Assembly (NCBI GenBank): GCA_009929175.1 | Contig: SABC01000011.1 | Coordinates: forward strand, 1-43,830 | Length of the DNA stretch: 43,830 nt | Direction: 5' to 3' | From: Bacteroidia bacterium | GTDB lineage: Bacteria; Bacteroidota; Bacteroidia; Bacteroidales; UBA932 | In this document: positions 25,454 through 34,069 of the stretch, piece by piece | Position numbering within the stretch: position 1 is the first letter of the stretch | Layout: each line of letters opens with the position of its first letter | Notes under the pieces: model-generated | Database searches by the model: none | What the model was told of the DNA's origin: nothing | The model's input: only the letters and a program-made list of their open reading frames with translations | Translations under genes and position numbers: made by a program

Positions 25454-26113
25454 ATGGATAAAAATCAGATCAGAGAGGTAATTGCCAAACGTGCAGCCCT
25501 CGAGCTAAAAGATGGAGATGTGGTTAACCTTGGTATTGGTTTACCTACATTGGTTCCCAATTATTTACCCGAAGGTGTCAAAGTAACACTCCAATCAGAG
25601 AACGGTTTGTTGGGCATGGGACCCGAACCAGCAATAGGAGAGGAAGATAGCAACTTCACCAACGCAGGTGGTGGCTTTATAACTTATTTCCCTGGTGCCT
25701 CCTGTTTTGACTCCTCCATCTCCTTCTCCGTTATTCGTGGAGGACACGTGGACGTAACCATACTCGGAGCCTTGGAGACAGACGAGAAAGGAAACCTTGC
25801 CAACTGGATGATACCAGGTAAGAAAACCCCTGGGATGGGTGGAGCGATGGATCTGATTGTAGGGGCAAAAAGGGTTATTCTGGCTATGGAACACACAGCA
25901 AAAGGAGCACATAAAATACTGAAAGAGTGCAAACTGCCTTTAACAGCAGCAGGACAGGTAGATATGATTATAACCGAAATGGGTGTAATGGAAGTTACTC
26001 CTCAAGGGCTATTTTTGACAGAGCTTCATCCGGAATTCAGCTTGGAAGATATACAAGCTGCCACCGGAGCAAAACTAATTGTTTCTCAAAATATTATTAA
26101 AATGAAAAGCTGA
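25454..26113 (+). CDS. atoA: CoA-transferase subunit B (butyryl-CoA:acetoacetate)
   Basis: 219 residues, family I CoA-transferase beta subunit. The catalytic glutamate is E49 in SENGLLGMG, which forms the glutamyl-CoA thioester. Other motifs are LGIGLPTLVPNYLP near the N terminus and GAKRVILAMEHTAKG. It works with the alpha subunit encoded at 15449. The last two residues are followed almost directly by the thiolase gene (two bases). Substrate assignment to butyryl-CoA and acetoacetate follows from the operon. Confidence 0.94.
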   Translation: MDKNQIREVIAKRAALELKDGDVVNLGIGLPTLVPNYLPEGVKVTLQSENGLLGMGPEPAIGEEDSNFTNAGGGFITYFPGASCFDSSISFSVIRGGHVDVTILGALETDEKGNLANWMIPGKKTPGMGGAMDLIVGAKRVILAMEHTAKGAHKILKECKLPLTAAGQVDMIITEMGVMEVTPQGLFLTELHPEFSLEDIQAATGAKLIVSQNIIKMKS

Positions 26114-26115
26114 TT

Positions 26116-27321
26116 ATGGAAAAGATTTTTATTGTAGCAGCAAAGAGGACAGCAATAGGTAAATTCCTTGGATCGTTGTCTGGTTTTAATCCCGGAGAAC
26201 TGGGGGCACTTGTAATAAAGGATCTGCTTAATGAGACCAAAATTGATCCCGAGAAAATCGATTCAGTTATTGTCGGAAATATTCTTTCGGCCGGTCAAAC
26301 CCAAGGTGTAGCACGACAATGTTCCATAAAAGCAGGGATTCCGGCTGAGGTTCCGGCATATTCTATCAATATGGTCTGCGGTTCCGGTATGAAGGCTGTC
26401 ATGAACGGATGCTCCGATATAGCCAGTGGTGCAGCTGAGGTTGTGATAGCAGGGGGGACTGAATGTATGTCTGGTGCTGGTTTTGTAATGCCAGGTTCGG
26501 TTCGCAACGGAATTAAAATGGGAAACATCCAGGCTGTCGACCACATGGTATGTGATGGATTGACCGATGCTTTCAATAACTACCATATGGGTATCACTGC
26601 CGAAAACATTGCACAAAAATATTCAATAACTCGTGAAGAGCAGGATCAGTTTGCATATTCTTCGCAACAAAAAGCAATAAAGGCTATTGACGCCGGAAAT
26701 TTTGACAAGGAAATTGTTCCTGTTGAAATCGTGACAAAAAAAGAGACAATTGTTTTTTGTAAGGATGAGTATCCTAACAGAGGAACATCTCCCGAAAAGC
26801 TCTCGCAATTGAGACCAGCTTTCAAAAAGGATGGAACGGTTACTGCTGGTAATGCCTCGGGTGTAAACGACGGCGCCTCTTTTGTTATGATAGCTTCTGA
26901 ATCAGCTTGTAAAAAACACGGCCTTGTTCCGATGGCTCAGATAATTTCGTATGGAGAGGGCGGAGTAGCCCCCGAAATTATGGGTATGGGTCCTGTTCCT
27001 GCAATACGAAAAGCGTTAGCCAATGCTGGATTGAAATTGGATCAGATGGAACTTATTGAACTTAACGAAGCATTTGCTGCCCAGTCACTCGGTGTTATGA
27101 AGGAGCTTATGTCTGAACATGGTGTAACAAAAGAATTCTTTGACCAAAAATGCAACATCAACGGTGGTGCAATAGCTTTAGGGCATCCAATCGGCTCTTC
27201 CGGGAACAGGATTTTGGTTACTTTGCTCCATTCAATGAAAGCAAACAATAAACAATATGGTCTCGCTTCTCTCTGTATTGGAGGTGGAATGGGTACCGCA
27301 ATCATAATTAAATCGGTATAA
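26116..27321 (+). CDS. acetyl-CoA C-acetyltransferase (thiolase)
   Basis: 401 residues, degradative thiolase. Catalytic C88 is in NMVCGSGMKA; the late motifs are NGGAIALGHPIGSSGNR (histidine) and SLCIGGGMGTA (second cysteine). It cleaves acetoacetyl-CoA, made by AtoDA, into two acetyl-CoA; one is reused by Kce and the rest gives acetate and ATP. It is inserted between atoA and the acyl-CoA dehydrogenase, so the operon holds the complete route. Gaps are 2 bases upstream and 15 downstream. Confidence 0.95.
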   Translation: MEKIFIVAAKRTAIGKFLGSLSGFNPGELGALVIKDLLNETKIDPEKIDSVIVGNILSAGQTQGVARQCSIKAGIPAEVPAYSINMVCGSGMKAVMNGCSDIASGAAEVVIAGGTECMSGAGFVMPGSVRNGIKMGNIQAVDHMVCDGLTDAFNNYHMGITAENIAQKYSITREEQDQFAYSSQQKAIKAIDAGNFDKEIVPVEIVTKKETIVFCKDEYPNRGTSPEKLSQLRPAFKKDGTVTAGNASGVNDGASFVMIASESACKKHGLVPMAQIISYGEGGVAPEIMGMGPVPAIRKALANAGLKLDQMELIELNEAFAAQSLGVMKELMSEHGVTKEFFDQKCNINGGAIALGHPIGSSGNRILVTLLHSMKANNKQYGLASLCIGGGMGTAIIIKSV

Positions 27322-27336
27322 ATATAAATCAGGAAA

Positions 27337-28476
27337 ATGAACTTTGAACTTAATAAAAGGCAACATCTCTTTAGACAAATGATAAGAGAATTTGCCGATA
27401 AGGAGGTAAAGCCCATAGCAGCCGAAGTCGATGAAACCGAATCTTTTCCGTTGGAGAACGTAGTTAAGATGGGAAAGCTTGGAATAATGGGTATTCCCAT
27501 ACCTGCAAAGTATGGCGGGGCCGGAGGTGACAACATTATGTATTCAATTGCTGTAGAAGAGCTCTCCAGGGTTTGTGGTACTACAGGAGTCATTGTCTCT
27601 GCACACACATCCCTGTGTGTTGCCCCAATTTATGAATTTGGAAACGAAGAGCAAAAGAACAAATACCTGCCCAAACTCTGCAGTGGGGAGTGGATTGGTG
27701 CTTTTGGCCTCACCGAACCAAATGCAGGTACGGATGCCTCTGCACAACAGACAACAGCCGTGGAAACTGAGGAGGGTTATCTGTTGAACGGCAATAAGAT
27801 ATTTATTACTAATGCAGGATATGCCCATGTTTACATTGTTTTTGCAATGACCGACAAGTCCGTAGGTGTAAAAGGTATATCGACATTCATTGTGGAAAAG
27901 GATACTCCTGGATTTTCAATCGGAAAGAAAGAGCTTAAACTCGGAATCCGTGGGTCTGCCACTTGCGAGTTGATTTTCGAAAACTGTATAATTCCAAAGG
28001 AAAACCTTCTGGGAAAAATTGGAGGAGGATTCAGCATTGCAATGAAAACCCTGGATGGGGGAAGGATCGGGATTGCTGCACAAGCACTTGGAATTGCCCA
28101 AGGTGCCCTTGACGAAACCGTTAAATACACCAAGGAGAGAAAACAGTTTGGTCGCACCATTTCTCAATTCCAAAACACACAGTTCCAGATGGCCGATCTT
28201 TATACAAAAACCGAAGCATCCAGGCTCCTGGTACGTTCTGCAGCATACAAAAAGGATTCCGGGGAGCAATATGCATGTGATGCCGCCATGGCTAAGCTAT
28301 TTGCGTCCGAAACTGCAATGGAAGTTACAACAAAGGCAGTGCAATTTCACGGAGGTTATGGCTATACAAGAGAATATCCGGTAGAAAGGATGATGAGGGA
28401 TGCCAAAATCACCGAAATTTACGAAGGTACATCGGAGGTGCAGAGGATGGTAATCGCTGCAAGAATGTTTAAATAA
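27337..28476 (+). CDS. acyl-CoA dehydrogenase (crotonyl-CoA reducing, Bcd-like)
   Basis: 379 residues, short-chain acyl-CoA dehydrogenase family. FAD-binding blocks include AFGLTEPNAGTDASAQQT and NGNKIFITNAGYA. The C-terminal IYEGTSEVQRMVIA carries catalytic base E363. It should reduce crotonyl-CoA to butyryl-CoA with electrons from the EtfAB encoded directly downstream. The Bcd assignment comes from context plus resemblance to clostridial butyryl-CoA dehydrogenase. A glutaryl or medium-chain role is less likely. Confidence 0.93.
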   Translation: MNFELNKRQHLFRQMIREFADKEVKPIAAEVDETESFPLENVVKMGKLGIMGIPIPAKYGGAGGDNIMYSIAVEELSRVCGTTGVIVSAHTSLCVAPIYEFGNEEQKNKYLPKLCSGEWIGAFGLTEPNAGTDASAQQTTAVETEEGYLLNGNKIFITNAGYAHVYIVFAMTDKSVGVKGISTFIVEKDTPGFSIGKKELKLGIRGSATCELIFENCIIPKENLLGKIGGGFSIAMKTLDGGRIGIAAQALGIAQGALDETVKYTKERKQFGRTISQFQNTQFQMADLYTKTEASRLLVRSAAYKKDSGEQYACDAAMAKLFASETAMEVTTKAVQFHGGYGYTREYPVERMMRDAKITEIYEGTSEVQRMVIAARMFK

Positions 28477-28501
28477 TCATAATCACCAGATTACAATAGT
28501 A

Positions 28502-29284
28502 ATGAAAATAGTAGTTTGTATAAAACAGGTACCTGACACAACCGAAATCAAGATCAATCCTGCAACAGGAACTTTGATTAGGGACGGAGTACCTAGTATA
28601 ATAAATCCAGATGACAAAAGTGGACTGGAAGCTGCCCTGATATTGAAGGATATGTACAATGCACATATTACCGTAATAACAATGGGACCCCCACAAGCAG
28701 ATGCTGTTTTGAGGGAGGCTTTGGCAATGGGTGCTGATGAGGCCGTTTTACTGACCGACAGAAAATTTGCTGGTGCCGATACATTGGCGACATCCAATGC
28801 TTTGGCCTCTGCTTTGAGAAAAATGGAGTGGGACCTGATAATCACCGGACGCCAGGCGATTGATGGAGATACTGCTCAGGTTGGTCCGCAGATTGCCGAA
28901 CATTTGGACATTCCACAGATTTCGTATGTTCAAGAGATTTCATTGGAAGGGAACTCTTTGTTTCGAGTTAAAAAACAGACCGAGGAGGGATACCAGATTC
29001 TAGAAGCAGATGCTCCGCTTTTGGTGACTGTCATCTCTGCAGCAAACAAACCCCGCTACATGTCGGTAAGGGGCATTGTTGAGGCAACTGAAAAAGAGGT
29101 GAAAGTCTTGGGTGTTGCAGATATTGAAGCCGATGAACAAAAAATGGGACTCAAAGGATCTCCGACCAAAGTTCACAAAGCCTTTTCCAAGGGTGTCAAA
29201 AGTGCCGGGGAACAGTTTGAGGTTGAGCCAGAAGAGGCTGTTGGTATAATTATTTCCAAATTAAAGGAGAAGTTTATAATTTAA
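28502..29284 (+). CDS. etfB: electron transfer flavoprotein subunit beta
   Basis: 260 residues. The GRQAIDGDTAQVGPQIAEHL stretch near residue 120 matches the version in electron-bifurcating clostridial EtfB rather than the mammalian version with its AMP site. That points to a second FAD and coupling of NADH oxidation to reduction of both crotonyl-CoA and ferredoxin. The gene is 25 bases after the dehydrogenase and 11 before etfA. Bifurcation is inferred from sequence similarity recalled by eye. Confidence 0.94.
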   Translation: MKIVVCIKQVPDTTEIKINPATGTLIRDGVPSIINPDDKSGLEAALILKDMYNAHITVITMGPPQADAVLREALAMGADEAVLLTDRKFAGADTLATSNALASALRKMEWDLIITGRQAIDGDTAQVGPQIAEHLDIPQISYVQEISLEGNSLFRVKKQTEEGYQILEADAPLLVTVISAANKPRYMSVRGIVEATEKEVKVLGVADIEADEQKMGLKGSPTKVHKAFSKGVKSAGEQFEVEPEEAVGIIISKLKEKFII

Positions 29285-29295
29285 AATGAATCGCA

Positions 29296-30300
29296 ATGGA
29301 TTTAACTTCATATAAAGATGTTTATGTTTTTGTAGAGCAGAGGGAAGGGATGATTCAAGGGGTAGCCCTTGAGCTTATCGGCAAAGCCCGTGATTTGGCT
29401 GACTCCCTGAACGAAAAAGTTGTAGCTGTTTTTACCGGCCATAACATACGGAATCAGGCACAGGAGCTGATCAGTTACGGAGCTGACACAGTGATTTGTG
29501 CAGACCAGCCAGAACTAGGAAACTATCTTACAGAGCAGTATACACAAGCTGTTTACCAGATCATTGAATCTTATAAGCCATCTATTGTACTGTTTGGGGC
29601 AACTACCATAGGAAGGGATCTGGCCCCAAGATTATCGGCCAGGCTCAATACCGGACTAACTGCAGATTGTACAAAACTGGAAATCTCCGAGGACAGGTCG
29701 CTTATGATGACCCGTCCGGCATTTGGAGGTAACCTGATGGCAACAATTGTCTGCAAGGAGCACCGTCCCCAAATGTCAACAGTCAGGCCTGGTGTAATGA
29801 AAAAATCTACAAAAGATTTGACACGTAAAGGAACGGTGATTGATTTTACCCCTGTATTTGATAAGGCTAAGTTTAAGGTTAGGCTTATTGAGTCTGTTAA
29901 AGAGGAAAAAGGGAAAATTGATATAACAGAAGCAAAGATACTGGTCTCTGGGGGCAGGGGAGCAGGATCTGCCGGTTTCAAGAAACTAAAGGATCTTGCC
30001 AAAGTTCTTAATGCAGAGGTGTCGGCATCCCGGGCTGCAGTTGATGCAGGAATTGTAGGGCATGACAGACAGGTGGGGCAAACGGGCAAGACAGTAAGGC
30101 CAAACCTTTACTTTGCATTGGGTATCTCTGGTGCAATCCAGCACCTTGCAGGGATGGAAGAATCGGACTTTATCGTAGCAATAAACAAAGACAAATATGC
30201 TCCAATTTTCCAGGTTTCGGACCTTGGTATTGTTGGAGATGTTACCAAGATTGTACCACTCCTGACCGATCGTTTGTCAAAGGAAAAGTCGAACCGGTAA
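29296..30300 (+). CDS. etfA: electron transfer flavoprotein subunit alpha
   Basis: 334 residues. The C-terminal FAD-binding domain shows VSGGRGAGSAGFKKL, GASRAAVD-type SASRAAVDAGIVGHDRQVGQTG, and YFALGISGAIQHLAGM with the closing INKDKYAPIF. It pairs with EtfB and receives or delivers electrons for the acyl-CoA dehydrogenase. It is the last enzyme gene of the lysine pathway. The following phosphatase gene begins 12 bases after the stop with no obvious terminator in between, so read-through is likely. Confidence 0.96.
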   Translation: MDLTSYKDVYVFVEQREGMIQGVALELIGKARDLADSLNEKVVAVFTGHNIRNQAQELISYGADTVICADQPELGNYLTEQYTQAVYQIIESYKPSIVLFGATTIGRDLAPRLSARLNTGLTADCTKLEISEDRSLMMTRPAFGGNLMATIVCKEHRPQMSTVRPGVMKKSTKDLTRKGTVIDFTPVFDKAKFKVRLIESVKEEKGKIDITEAKILVSGGRGAGSAGFKKLKDLAKVLNAEVSASRAAVDAGIVGHDRQVGQTGKTVRPNLYFALGISGAIQHLAGMEESDFIVAINKDKYAPIFQVSDLGIVGDVTKIVPLLTDRLSKEKSNR

Positions 30301-30312
30301 TTCCTGTATGAA

Positions 30313-30789
30313 ATGGCAGTGAATAAACACAAGATACTCTTTGTTTGCCTTGGCAATATATGCCGCTCTCCTGCAGCCGAAGCTCTTTTTAAGCACAAAC
30401 TGGAGGAGAGGGGTTTGTCGGGCAAATATTTCATTGATTCGGCCGGCCTAAACGGATATCACAACGGAGAGAAGGCTGATTCCAGGATGAGGGCCCACGC
30501 TGCCAAAAGAGGGTACAGGATAACATCGATATCCCGCAAAATCAAAAGAGAAGATTTTGAACAATTTGATTATATCATTGGCATGGATGACCGCAATATA
30601 AGTATGTTGAATGCGCTGGCAAAAAGCAAACAGGAACTCGGCAAGATTTCCAAGATTACTGACTTTGCCAGAGGTGCAACATCAGATTACGTTCCTGATC
30701 CTTATTACGGTGGCTGCGATGGATTTGAAAATGTCCTGGACATACTTGAAATCAGCACTGAATCCCTTTTAAATTTTATTGAATCATGA
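30313..30789 (+). CDS. low-molecular-weight protein-tyrosine phosphatase
   Basis: 158 residues. The active-site loop C12-LGNIC-R18-S is at the N terminus, and the general acid is the aspartate of the VPDPYYGG motif near residue 131. Such enzymes dephosphorylate protein tyrosines, often on exopolysaccharide kinases, but no kinase or polysaccharide genes are nearby. It follows etfA by 12 bases and overlaps the next gene by four (ATGA), so its expression may be tied to both. Confidence 0.93.
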   Translation: MAVNKHKILFVCLGNICRSPAAEALFKHKLEERGLSGKYFIDSAGLNGYHNGEKADSRMRAHAAKRGYRITSISRKIKREDFEQFDYIIGMDDRNISMLNALAKSKQELGKISKITDFARGATSDYVPDPYYGGCDGFENVLDILEISTESLLNFIES

Positions 30790-32270
30790 AAAAAATCCTT
30801 TTTACCTTACTCCTGTTGCAGATAATCGCTTCAGGTGTTGTTTTTTCCGGAGAAATTCCAAAAAGGGAATTCAGGGGAGCTTGGTTTCCTACCGTGACAA
30901 ATACTACCTGGCATAGTATGACTACAGGGGAGATCAAAGAGGATATAGTTTTTTATCTGGATCTTTTCAAGAAGTTGAACATGAATGCTGTGATCTTCCA
31001 AGTAAGACCTCAGGCCGATGCATTGTTTGTATCTGAGTTGGAACCATGGAGCAGATTCTTGACAGGCACACAAGGAGTTGCTCCTGATCCCTTGTTTGAC
31101 CCGGCGGAGTTTATCATAGAAGAGTGCCACAAAAGGGGTATGGAGTTACATGCATGGTTTAATCCATACAGGGTAAGCTCTTCCAGCAATGAGGTGCTTG
31201 CAAAGAATCATCTTTACTTTGAAAAACCACATCTTTTTGTCCACTACGGAAACCAGATTTACTTTGACCCGGGACAACCCGAATCAAGGGAGCACACAAT
31301 CAGCGTCATAAAGGATTTTGTTTCCCGATATGATGTTGATGCCATACATTTTGATGATTATTTTTATCCATATCGTGTACCATACAGGGACTTTCCTGAT
31401 GATTCTTCTTTTGAGAAATACAGGGAACAAGATGGATACGGAATGTTTGAAAAAGACGAATGGCGCAGAAACAATGTAAACGTTCTTGTCAAAGAGTTAA
31501 ACAAGACAATCAAATCCATAAAACCCTGGGTTAAATTCGGGATAAGTCCTTTTGGTGTATGGAGGAACGATTATGTAGATTCAAAAGGATCCCAATCTGC
31601 GTCTTTGCAAACTAATTACGACGATCTTTTCGCTGATGTGTTAAAATGGACAGAGCAGAAATGGATTGACTACAATGCTCCTCAATTGTATTGGGAGATC
31701 GGGCACCGAAGGGTTGACTATAAAAAAATGACTGATTGGTGGATCAAAAACCGAAACGGAGTAAACCTCTACATTGGCCAAAGTATATGGAACCAATTGT
31801 CTATCAAGAATTATAACGGAGATGTTGTAAATCAACTTCACAGAAAAATGACCATAATAAGGGAAAATGATTCGATAGACGGTAATATTTGGTGGAGCGG
31901 ACTCGGCCTGGCATCAAACAAAGAACTTGCTGACAGTCTATACTACTCATATCAAAAATATCCGGCACTGGTTCCTCTTTACCCAGCCATAGATTCCTTA
32001 GTTCCACAACCTGTAGATGAGGTTAAGTTTAAAAGAGGGAAGCTCACCTGGAAAGGTCAATTCTCCGGAGACAAGATGAACGATCCTTTCTTTTACGTGG
32101 TATACCGTTTCCCAAAAGGAACACCAGTCAATATAGAAAATAGTTCTGCAATCTTCTTAATAACCAACCAAACCTCAGCAAAACTAAAACGCGACAGAGG
32201 AGAGACAATACTGGTCACTGCACTTGATCGGTGTCAAAACGAAAGTAAACCGGTCTATTTGAACTTATAA
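30786..32270 (+). CDS. GHL10 (DUF187) family 10-like glycosyl hydrolase, secreted
   Basis: 494 residues with a signal peptide (1-21, charged MKK then a hydrophobic run ending near FSGE). The GHL10 barrel spans about 26-350: REFRGAWFPTV, IFQVRPQADALF, HAWFNPYR and AIHFDDYFYPY, where the two aspartates are likely active-site residues. The C-terminal part (about 405-494) resembles a fibronectin type III-like domain. Related YngK-type proteins are thought to act on cell-wall or polysaccharide substrates; none is proven here. The start overlaps the phosphatase stop by four bases. Confidence 0.9.
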   Translation: MKKILFTLLLLQIIASGVVFSGEIPKREFRGAWFPTVTNTTWHSMTTGEIKEDIVFYLDLFKKLNMNAVIFQVRPQADALFVSELEPWSRFLTGTQGVAPDPLFDPAEFIIEECHKRGMELHAWFNPYRVSSSSNEVLAKNHLYFEKPHLFVHYGNQIYFDPGQPESREHTISVIKDFVSRYDVDAIHFDDYFYPYRVPYRDFPDDSSFEKYREQDGYGMFEKDEWRRNNVNVLVKELNKTIKSIKPWVKFGISPFGVWRNDYVDSKGSQSASLQTNYDDLFADVLKWTEQKWIDYNAPQLYWEIGHRRVDYKKMTDWWIKNRNGVNLYIGQSIWNQLSIKNYNGDVVNQLHRKMTIIRENDSIDGNIWWSGLGLASNKELADSLYYSYQKYPALVPLYPAIDSLVPQPVDEVKFKRGKLTWKGQFSGDKMNDPFFYVVYRFPKGTPVNIENSSAIFLITNQTSAKLKRDRGETILVTALDRCQNESKPVYLNL

Positions 32271-32289
32271 TTAACTTAAAACAAAAGGT

Positions 32290-34029
32290 CTAGTTGTGGA
32301 ATCTGCTTTTATGTGATTCATGACTTTGGCTTTTTGCAACCAGTTCGCCAGCCTTTGCAATTGCCATCTGGATGTGGGGAAATATAAATTCCCGGCCAAT
32401 TTCGTGCACAAAACCAGATTGAAGTAATGTCTGGTAGACATTGTCATTTACCCCAGACAAAATCACCTCAATTTTCTCTTTTCTTGATCTTTTCCATAAA
32501 GCTCTTAGGTTATTCAGCCCTGTAGAATCAATAAAAGGTACTTTTCTCATACGGATAACCCTCACTTTTATAGTTTTGTGGTTTGTCATATCTACCTCGT
32601 CCAGTTTGCTTGCAAGACCAAAAAAGAAAGGTCCGTCTATTTCATAGACCTCCACACCCTTAGGTATTGATATCATATCCACCTCAAATGGAAGCTCTTC
32701 CTGTTCGCTGCCTGCTATGGATTTCTCTTCTATCACCTTGATACTCGAAGTTTCGGAAACCCGTTTTACAAATAATATAACGGCCAGGACAACACCAACT
32801 TCTATTGCAATAGTCAAGTCAATCACAACTGTCAGGAAAAAAGTAATAAGAAGCACAGAGATATCTGCTTTATGCCCTTTAAGCAAATAAATGAAGGTCC
32901 TCCATTCACTCATGTTGTAAGCAACTATCATCAATATGGCTGCCAATGTAGAGAGAGGTATGTAAACAGCATATGGCATCAGGAACAGGAAAATCAGCAG
33001 AAGGACAACCCCGTGTATTATACCTGCCACCGGAGTCTTGCCTCCATTGTTGATGTTGGCCATGGTTCTTGCCAATGCTCCTGTAGCAGGAATTCCACCA
33101 AAAATTGGAGTAATTATGTTGGTTATTCCCTGGCCAATCAGCTCAGTATTGGAATCGTGTTTTTTGCCGGTCACACCATCAGCCACCATAGCTGCCAACA
33201 AGGATTCAATAGCACAAAGGATGGCTATTGTGATTGCTGGCTGGAAGAGTAATCTAATTGCCTCAAAATCAATCTTTGGAGCACTTGGTGTAGGCAATGG
33301 TATCCCCCCGGCCAATTCGGGAAATTTACTGCCTATTGTGGCAAACTCAATGCCATAAAACCGGGTGAGCAACAACGAAGCAAGTGTACCAAAGATAATT
33401 GCAAGCAGAGAGCCTGGAATCTTCTTGGTCACAACAGGCCAAAACACAATTATCATGAGTGAAAATAGACCTAGTAAAGATTCGTGCAATGATATTGTTG
33501 AAAAGGCCGAAAAATAAGCACCCCACCTAGGTATGAAGTCCGATGGCAAATTCTCTATTGTCAAACCAAAGAAATCCTTGATCTGGGTAGAAAAAATTAC
33601 AAGGGCAATACCGCTGGTAAAACCTACTACAATGGGGTATGGTATGAACTTAATTATGTTACCCAATTTGAAAACCCCCATCAGCACAAGCATGACTCCG
33701 GCAAGAATGGTTGCAATCAACAATCCGGAGAATCCAAAATCACTTACAATCCCAAAAACAATAACAATGAATGCTCCGGTAGGACCTCCTATAAGATACC
33801 TCGAACCTCCCAAGAGAGAGGTGAGTACACCTGCCACGATTGCCGTAATCAAACCTTGTTGCGGAGTTACACCCGAAGCTATCCCAAATGCAATTGCAAG
33901 GGGAAGGGCTATTATCCCCACTATTACACCTGCTATCAGGTCCGAAAAAAATGTTTTTTTATTATAACTGCCGTTTAAAAGCAGTTCAAACAGCTTTGGT
34001 CTGAAAGCCGAAGTCAAATTGAACTTCAT
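32290..34029 (-). CDS. SulP family inorganic anion transporter with STAS domain
   Basis: 579 residues from ATG 34029; a further ATG at 34080 would overlap the upstream gene and add 17 residues that do not look like this family. About 10-14 transmembrane segments with the SulP signature (LPLAIAFGIASGVTPQQGL, GGPTGAFIVIVFGIV) are followed by a C-terminal STAS domain (about 440-560, VPFIDSTGLNNL). SulP proteins carry sulfate, bicarbonate or other anions. It is last in the minus-strand set with cysteate synthase, where sulfate or sulfite import would make sense; bicarbonate is the alternative. The start of the operon is about 5.8 kb upstream. Confidence 0.93.
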   Translation of the reverse strand: MKFNLTSAFRPKLFELLLNGSYNKKTFFSDLIAGVIVGIIALPLAIAFGIASGVTPQQGLITAIVAGVLTSLLGGSRYLIGGPTGAFIVIVFGIVSDFGFSGLLIATILAGVMLVLMGVFKLGNIIKFIPYPIVVGFTSGIALVIFSTQIKDFFGLTIENLPSDFIPRWGAYFSAFSTISLHESLLGLFSLMIIVFWPVVTKKIPGSLLAIIFGTLASLLLTRFYGIEFATIGSKFPELAGGIPLPTPSAPKIDFEAIRLLFQPAITIAILCAIESLLAAMVADGVTGKKHDSNTELIGQGITNIITPIFGGIPATGALARTMANINNGGKTPVAGIIHGVVLLLIFLFLMPYAVYIPLSTLAAILMIVAYNMSEWRTFIYLLKGHKADISVLLITFFLTVVIDLTIAIEVGVVLAVILFVKRVSETSSIKVIEEKSIAGSEQEELPFEVDMISIPKGVEVYEIDGPFFFGLASKLDEVDMTNHKTIKVRVIRMRKVPFIDSTGLNNLRALWKRSRKEKIEVILSGVNDNVYQTLLQSGFVHEIGREFIFPHIQMAIAKAGELVAKSQSHESHKSRFHN

Positions 34030-34069
34030 TGTTGCTGATTTTTTGTTTGAAGCGGCAAATTTAACAAAT

